Assembly (NCBI GenBank): GCA_035686605.1 | Contig: DASRZI010000482.1 | Span: 1-10,414, forward strand | Origin: UBA11865 sp035686605 | GTDB lineage: Bacteria > Chloroflexota > Anaerolineae > Promineifilales > Promineifilaceae | Reading direction: 5' to 3' | DNA length: 10,414 nucleotides | In this document: piece by piece, positions 6,325 through 10,414 of the stretch | Position numbering within the stretch: position 1 is the stretch's first letter | Layout of the letters: each line of letters begins with the position of its first letter | Program-made: the position numbers and the translations under genes | Notes under the pieces: generated by a model | What the model was told of the DNA's origin: nothing | Seen by the model: only the letters and a program-made list of their open reading frames with translations | Database searches by the model: none

Positions 6325-8778
6325 TCAGACTTGAACAGCTATCTCGATGGAACCGATCATGGTCAATATTTCGCTTTCTTGGATTGGTTCATCTACTATG
6401 GCCAGCTGGCTAGCTCGGGTAATGCTTAATAAATCGCTTTCAGCCCGGCGAATCGCATCACCCTGTTCTGGATCTAGTCCTGAGATGATGAGCCTCGTCA
6501 ACTCCGTTCCAAGGGATAAACCCTCCATGCTTTTATACCGGCGAACGGCTGTGGCTATTTGCACGAGAGTTGTGCCAATATCCTCAGCATGCTCATCGAT
6601 TAACTCCTTGATGGCGACCGGCCAGGATGATTGGTGAATGGAAGAGAACGTCTCATCCGTAGCGTAGAGATGGCTATAAATCTCTTCAGTAACATGGGGT
6701 AGAAATGGAGCGAACAGCTTCAAGATAGATTCCAACGCTAACCTGAGGGTATAGACTGCTCCGTCCCTCCCTTCGCTGGTCTCGTCGTAGAGCCTGCGCT
6801 TGACCATCTCGAGATAATTGTCCGCGAGATCATTCCAGAAGAATGATTCTGTCTCGTTTTTTGCAGCGGCGTAATCACATCTGGTAAATCGCTCGGTCAC
6901 CCTGATGATCAGTTGCTGCAAGCTTGAAAGAAGCCAGCGGTCAGCCGGAGTCAATAGAGCAGGAGGATTTCCAACACGGTCGACTTCGACTTCGATGAAT
7001 CTGCTGCTGAACATGGCAACATTCCACAGCTTTGTGACTAACTTGGAACCCGATAGGATCTTCTCCTCGTTGATAACGGCATCCTTCCCCAGGGCTGTAC
7101 TGGCAGCCCAATAGCGAACTGCATCGGCCGAGTATTGCTCTAACGTTTCCAACGGTGGGGCAGGGCCCCCACCTCGGCTCTTACTGATCTTCCCTGCACC
7201 TTTCTGGGCTAATCCCCAGCCTGATATCACTATCTCGGTCCACGGTATCTGGCCAAAATGGTGAAAAGCCTTTACCGTGCTGTAGAAAGCCCATGTTCTT
7301 ATGATATCGTGGGCTTGAGGGCGCATCGTGATGGGAACAAATGGTTGACCATAGAATCCGCTCTGTCCCAGCCACCTGGCCACGAATTGTGGCGTTAGTG
7401 AGGAAGTAGCCCAGGTATCCATCACATCCTTTTCTGGAGAAAACCGAGTTCCTCCGCAATGACACTGATGCGACGGTTCAGACTCCGATGGATCCACGGG
7501 CAGCTCACTTCTTTCAGCAACCTGAACGTCTCCGCAGTCAGAGCAATACCACACCGGAAATGTTACGCCGAAATACCGCTGGCGCGATATACACCAATCC
7601 CAGTTCAAGTTTTCAACCCATTGTTGGAACCGGGTCTCCATGTGGGCAGGGTACCAAGATACTTTGGATGCCGCTTCAATGATTTGTTCCTTGTAGTCGA
7701 GGACACGGATGAACCATTGAGATGCGACTATATACTCGACAGGAGTATCACAACGTTCATGTACCCTTACGGATTGTTCCGTCGGCTCTTTGCCAAGGAT
7801 ATAATGCCCAGCTTCCAAAGCTGCAGTTATCTCTTGCCGGGCATTCTGAAGAGTCAAGCCCGCAAAGTGCTGCGCTTCTTCAGTCATTAGACCATTCCGG
7901 CCTACTACCTCGACGAGATCCAGGTCGTACTTATACCACCAGGAGACATCTGTCGAATCACCGAATGTGCAGCACATGACCGCGCCTGTTCCTTTCTCCG
8001 GATCAGCATCGCTGTCCGTCAGGATCGGTACAACTTGACCGAAATAGGGAACTTCAACCTCGTGCCCAAGGAGATGCTTGAATCGTGAATCATCGGGATG
8101 CACAAAAACGGCGACGCAAGCAGGCAGAAGCTCAGGTCGAGTAGTGGCAATTAGCAAGCTGGTTCCATCATCGACTTGAAATTTCAGGGAGACATATTCG
8201 CTGGAGCGATCGAGATCATTCAGTTCAGCTTGGGCGATCGCGGTTTCGCATTCCGGGCACCAAATGGTCGGAGAGCGTTTTCGATAAACGAGATCCTTCT
8301 CATAAAGATCGATAAACGACAACTGGGATATGCTTCGCGATCTCTCGTCAATCGTTCTATAGGTGAAGCGCCAATCTATTGACAGACCAAGACGGTTCCA
8401 CAATGTCTCGTAATCCTTTTCAGCCTCTTCACTCACTTCGAGGCACATTTCGATGAATGCTCTCCGGCCAACATCCGCTGCCCGAATGCCATGCTTCTGT
8501 TCGACCAGTCTCTCTGTTGGTAGGCCATTGTCGTCATAGCCCATGGGATAAAGGACATTGCGACCTTTCATTCGCCAGAACCTGGCCAGGAAGTCAGCAT
8601 GACTATAGGAATACACGTGTCCCATATGCAGTTTTCCTGAGACGGTTGCTGGTGGTGTATCAATAGTGTATGAGTCATTGCAAGATTCTGGCTGGAAGTG
8701 GTAGGTACCATTCTCCTGCCACTTCTGATTCAGTGCCGGTTCAATTGATCCATGTCTATACCGCTTTGGTAAACTCAT
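6325..8778 (-). CDS. valS: Valyl-tRNA synthetase, archaeal-type (type 2)
   Basis: This cytoplasmic class I synthetase charges tRNA-Val with valine. It has 817 residues. The HIGH-type motif HMGH is at 51-54 within TPPATVSGKLHMGHVYSYSH, and the KMSKS-type motif reads KISKS at 530-534. Residues about 195-345 are the CP1 editing domain (ATTRPELLPACVAV, GTGAVMCCTFGDSTD). Zinc-type cysteines occur at C174/C177 and C412/C415/C439/C441. The anticodon-binding helices lie at about 600-760. The wording PMGYDDNGLPTERLVE and the lack of the long C-terminal coiled-coil arm of usual bacterial ValRS place it in the type 2 group, otherwise known from archaea, Rickettsia and some other bacteria. GAGG at 8786-8789 lies seven bases upstream of the ATG. 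The gene ends in TGA, so TGA is a stop here. Expression should be set by the T-box leader upstream. Identity is very secure. Confidence 0.97.
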   Translation of the reverse strand: MSLPKRYRHGSIEPALNQKWQENGTYHFQPESCNDSYTIDTPPATVSGKLHMGHVYSYSHADFLARFWRMKGRNVLYPMGYDDNGLPTERLVEQKHGIRAADVGRRAFIEMCLEVSEEAEKDYETLWNRLGLSIDWRFTYRTIDERSRSISQLSFIDLYEKDLVYRKRSPTIWCPECETAIAQAELNDLDRSSEYVSLKFQVDDGTSLLIATTRPELLPACVAVFVHPDDSRFKHLLGHEVEVPYFGQVVPILTDSDADPEKGTGAVMCCTFGDSTDVSWWYKYDLDLVEVVGRNGLMTEEAQHFAGLTLQNARQEITAALEAGHYILGKEPTEQSVRVHERCDTPVEYIVASQWFIRVLDYKEQIIEAASKVSWYPAHMETRFQQWVENLNWDWCISRQRYFGVTFPVWYCSDCGDVQVAERSELPVDPSESEPSHQCHCGGTRFSPEKDVMDTWATSSLTPQFVARWLGQSGFYGQPFVPITMRPQAHDIIRTWAFYSTVKAFHHFGQIPWTEIVISGWGLAQKGAGKISKSRGGGPAPPLETLEQYSADAVRYWAASTALGKDAVINEEKILSGSKLVTKLWNVAMFSSRFIEVEVDRVGNPPALLTPADRWLLSSLQQLIIRVTERFTRCDYAAAKNETESFFWNDLADNYLEMVKRRLYDETSEGRDGAVYTLRLALESILKLFAPFLPHVTEEIYSHLYATDETFSSIHQSSWPVAIKELIDEHAEDIGTTLVQIATAVRRYKSMEGLSLGTELTRLIISGLDPEQGDAIRRAESDLLSITRASQLAIVDEPIQESEILTMIGSIEIAVQV

Positions 8779-9129
8779 CCTATAACCTCGCTTATCAATA
8801 TAAATCTGCAGTAAAAAACCCTTCCGTCCATATTGAGGACGAAAGGGCCACTGTTCGTTGGCGACCTACCGCGGTACCACCTCGATTCGCCACTCGCTCT
8901 CGCGATGACGCTCTCACTAACCCGACTCACATCAGGTCGAGGCTATATCGGGCCTGCCCGTGCTGGTCTATTCCCGCTCCAGATGGAATTGACTTCTGGA
9001 GTAGTTTCTTCAGCAATCCTGCCGGGCGACATTCTGCGATGGAATACTTCGGTGGATTTCAGCCAGTGGCCACTCCTCTCTATAAGCTTCCAGTCAGCCT
9101 ACTCCTCCCGGCGATCTATATATTCAATT
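8779..9129 (-). ncRNA. T-box riboswitch leader of valS (Val, GUC specifier)
   Basis: This leader of about 350 nt should sense uncharged tRNA-Val and switch transcription into valS. Stem I is closed by GCCGGG (9107-9112) and CCCGGC (9021-9026) on the minus strand. Its 5' side carries the AGTA box (9100-9103). Its 3' side reads GAA-T-GTC-G, placing a GUC valine codon (9028-9030) exactly where a specifier sits. A CTCCAGA/TCTGGAG hairpin and a GC-rich stem follow. The T-box sequence GGTGGTACCGCGG is at 8869-8881. Its UGGU bulge can pair with the ACCA end of a tRNA whose discriminator is A, as is usual for tRNA-Val. GAGG before the bulge can pair with CCTC of the terminator 5' arm to make the antiterminator. 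The predicted start is A at 9129 from the promoter. Identity is secure; the middle stems are only partly resolved. Confidence 0.94.
8813..8847 (-). terminator. T-box-controlled intrinsic terminator
   Basis: On the minus strand CCCTTTCGTCC (8847-8837), a 7-nt loop, GGACGGAAGGG (8829-8819) and TTTTTT (8818-8813) form an 11-bp stem with one G-T wobble and a U6 tail. Part of the 5' arm and loop is the partner of the T-box sequence, so antiterminator and terminator exclude each other. It ends 24 nt before the valS Shine-Dalgarno. Confidence 0.93.
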
Positions 9130-9135
9130 GGCGAA

Positions 9136-9163
9136 ATTATATGAATGAATGAAACCATGTCAA
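9136..9163 (-). promoter_or_regulatory. Sigma-70 type promoter of valS
   Basis: TTGACA (9163-9158) and TATAAT (9141-9136) both match consensus exactly, with a 16-nt spacer. They sit just upstream of T-box stem I and predict a start at about 9129. A promoter this strong fits a gene whose output is limited downstream by attenuation. Confidence 0.88.
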
Positions 9164-9184
9164 ATTCCGCCATAATGAGGGATT

Positions 9185-9213
9185 TTGACTCAGACGAATC
9201 GCAATAGGACAAT
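9185..9213 (+). promoter_or_regulatory. Probable promoter of the M23 peptidase gene
   Basis: TTGACT (9185-9190), a 17-nt spacer and GACAAT (9208-9213) give a reasonable sigma-70 type promoter reading rightwards, with a start near 9220. Its -35 lies 21 bp from the -35 of the divergent valS promoter, so the two polymerase sites are back to back. Confidence 0.5.
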
Positions 9214-9235
9214 AATAGCCCAGTCTGGAATCCAT

Positions 9236-10414
9236 ATGCTTAATCGTCGCTCAATATTAACTCTCGTTCTATTAATGCTAGCCTCCCTTGTGTTGGTCTT
9301 ATGGCTGATCCAAAGGGGCGAAATACAGCCTGTCCAAGAAGTTGGCGTAAATACGGCAACATCCGGATTTGAAGAGCCCAGTTCAGAATCGACGAGTACC
9401 AAAGCCGCACCAACCGCCGCAACGATTTCTCCAGTAATGACTGCGCCGCGGTCTACTGAAACACAAACCGCTGCACCATCGACAACTACTGCAGAGCCGA
9501 CTCAGGAGACAGCGAATTCAACGGTTGATCATGAGCCAGAAACAATGACGCCTAGTGTGGAAGCCGAACCAACCTTGACTCTGACGCCCTTGCCTGCGCC
9601 CCCAACAGGCGCGCCCTTGGTAGAGGATTCCACCGATAGATCCTGTCCTGATCCTTCACCCGCCAAGCCGGATTATTTTCATTACTACCTCAGCGGAGCG
9701 TCTTGGCCGCGTCCAGATCCTGAACTTGGCAGCCACTTTTGGTTGACAAAGCCATTTAGTGGTGGAGGGCGCTTGTTGATCACTGAATGGTTCCCATATG
9801 GGTACGATGCCGGAGGAAGATATCTGCTGCACAACGGAATCGACATGGCGGAGCCACAAGGTACACCTATTCTGGCTGTATCTGATGGAACAGTCATCGT
9901 AGCCGGTGATGACTATACCGCTTTATATGGGTGGAGATGTGATTGGTATGGCCATTTGGTGGTCATCGAATTAGAGGATCAATGGCAGAGTGAGCCGGTG
10001 TACGTTTTGTATGGGCATGTTCAAAACATCGGCGTGGAGGTGGGGCAAAAGGTGTCGAGAGGTGATATCGTCGCAGAAGTTGGTGTTGGAGGTGCGGCGA
10101 CCCTGCCCCATCTGCATTTCGAGGTACGGGTTGGTGAAAACACTTTTGCTGGAACAAGGAATCCACTCCTATGGATTGAACCTCCGCCGACCCGGGGATT
10201 AATTGTCGGACGGCTGGTCGATCCGGAAGGTCGACCCTGGCAAGGCGTTACCGTGCAGGCGATAGGAAAATCAGACAATACCAGCGATCATACGACCTGG
10301 ACCTATCTTGGCGATCCAAAGCTGCTGGTTAATCCTGATGAAGCGTGGGCCGAGAACTTCATCTTTGGCGAGATGGAGCCAGGGCACTATGACCTGTTTG
10401 TCTCCATCCAGGGA
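9236..10414 (+). CDS. Anchored M23 (LytM-type) peptidase, 3' end cut by the window
   Basis: This frame stays open from an ATG at 9236 to the right edge (393 codons). Residues 6-25 are a membrane anchor after MLNRRS. Residues 36-130 form a Thr/Ser/Pro/Ala-rich linker of low complexity. The M23 fold spans about 165-316: H199 and D203 in LLHNGIDMA, H261 in YGHVQ, and H292/H294 in PHLHFEV give the zinc and catalytic set, and DGTVIVAG and GQKVSRGDIVAEVG are typical neighbours. Such enzymes cut peptidoglycan cross-bridges outside the membrane, and the intact residues suggest activity. From 321 a beta-sandwich resembling carboxypeptidase-regulatory domains begins (GLIVGRLVDPEGRPWQGVTV, then GHYDLFVS). 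Only a weak GGAA precedes the ATG by five bases. The gene is divergent from valS. Its anchor-plus-linker plan matches the C39 protein at 592-1935. Confidence 0.92.
   Translation, partial: MLNRRSILTLVLLMLASLVLVLWLIQRGEIQPVQEVGVNTATSGFEEPSSESTSTKAAPTAATISPVMTAPRSTETQTAAPSTTTAEPTQETANSTVDHEPETMTPSVEAEPTLTLTPLPAPPTGAPLVEDSTDRSCPDPSPAKPDYFHYYLSGASWPRPDPELGSHFWLTKPFSGGGRLLITEWFPYGYDAGGRYLLHNGIDMAEPQGTPILAVSDGTVIVAGDDYTALYGWRCDWYGHLVVIELEDQWQSEPVYVLYGHVQNIGVEVGQKVSRGDIVAEVGVGGAATLPHLHFEVRVGENTFAGTRNPLLWIEPPPTRGLIVGRLVDPEGRPWQGVTVQAIGKSDNTSDHTTWTYLGDPKLLVNPDEAWAENFIFGEMEPGHYDLFVSIQG

Noticed and set aside
8670..9152. Plus-strand frames of 100-160 codons over the start of valS and its leader
   Set aside because: The minus strand here is clearly valS and a structured T-box leader; the plus frames have no ribosome binding site and no recognisable protein.

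Overview
The window looks like ordinary chromosome from a bacterium of the Chloroflexota, probably Anaerolineae-like. This is an inference from four things: two exported proteins with long Thr/Pro/Ser-rich linkers behind an N-terminal membrane anchor, an archaeal-type (type 2) valyl-tRNA synthetase, a T-box leader in front of it, and a base composition near 50% GC. I see no mobile element, CRISPR array, rRNA or tRNA.

Layout, left to right. 1-463 (minus) is the 5' part of a membrane protein with a PDZ-like extracytoplasmic domain, running off the left edge. A 128-bp divergent spacer with a 10-bp inverted repeat separates it from 592-1935 (plus), an anchored C39-like cysteine peptidase with a TP-rich linker and C-terminal TPR-like repeats. 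A 362-bp spacer with several small palindromes precedes 2298-4076 (plus), formate-tetrahydrofolate ligase (fhs). After fhs come two strong hairpins, the second a likely terminator. On the minus strand follows a multi-pass membrane protein gene (4423-5319) interrupted by two in-frame TGA codons, then ferritin (5609-6115) and valS (6325-8778).

valS has a fully legible leader: a near-perfect sigma-70 promoter (TTGACA, 16 nt, TATAAT), a stem I with a GUC valine specifier, the T-box sequence with a UGGU bulge, and a strong intrinsic terminator ahead of the ribosome binding site. Uncharged tRNA-Val should therefore control readthrough into valS. Back to back with that promoter, on the plus strand, starts an anchored M23 (LytM-type) peptidoglycan hydrolase gene, which runs off the right edge.

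The genes do not form one pathway. They are housekeeping functions (one-carbon metabolism, iron storage, tRNA charging) between envelope-associated proteins. The points most worth a second look are the doubly TGA-interrupted membrane gene, the archaeal-type ValRS under a bacterial T-box, and the inverted repeats in the divergent spacer at 464-591 and ahead of ferritin.
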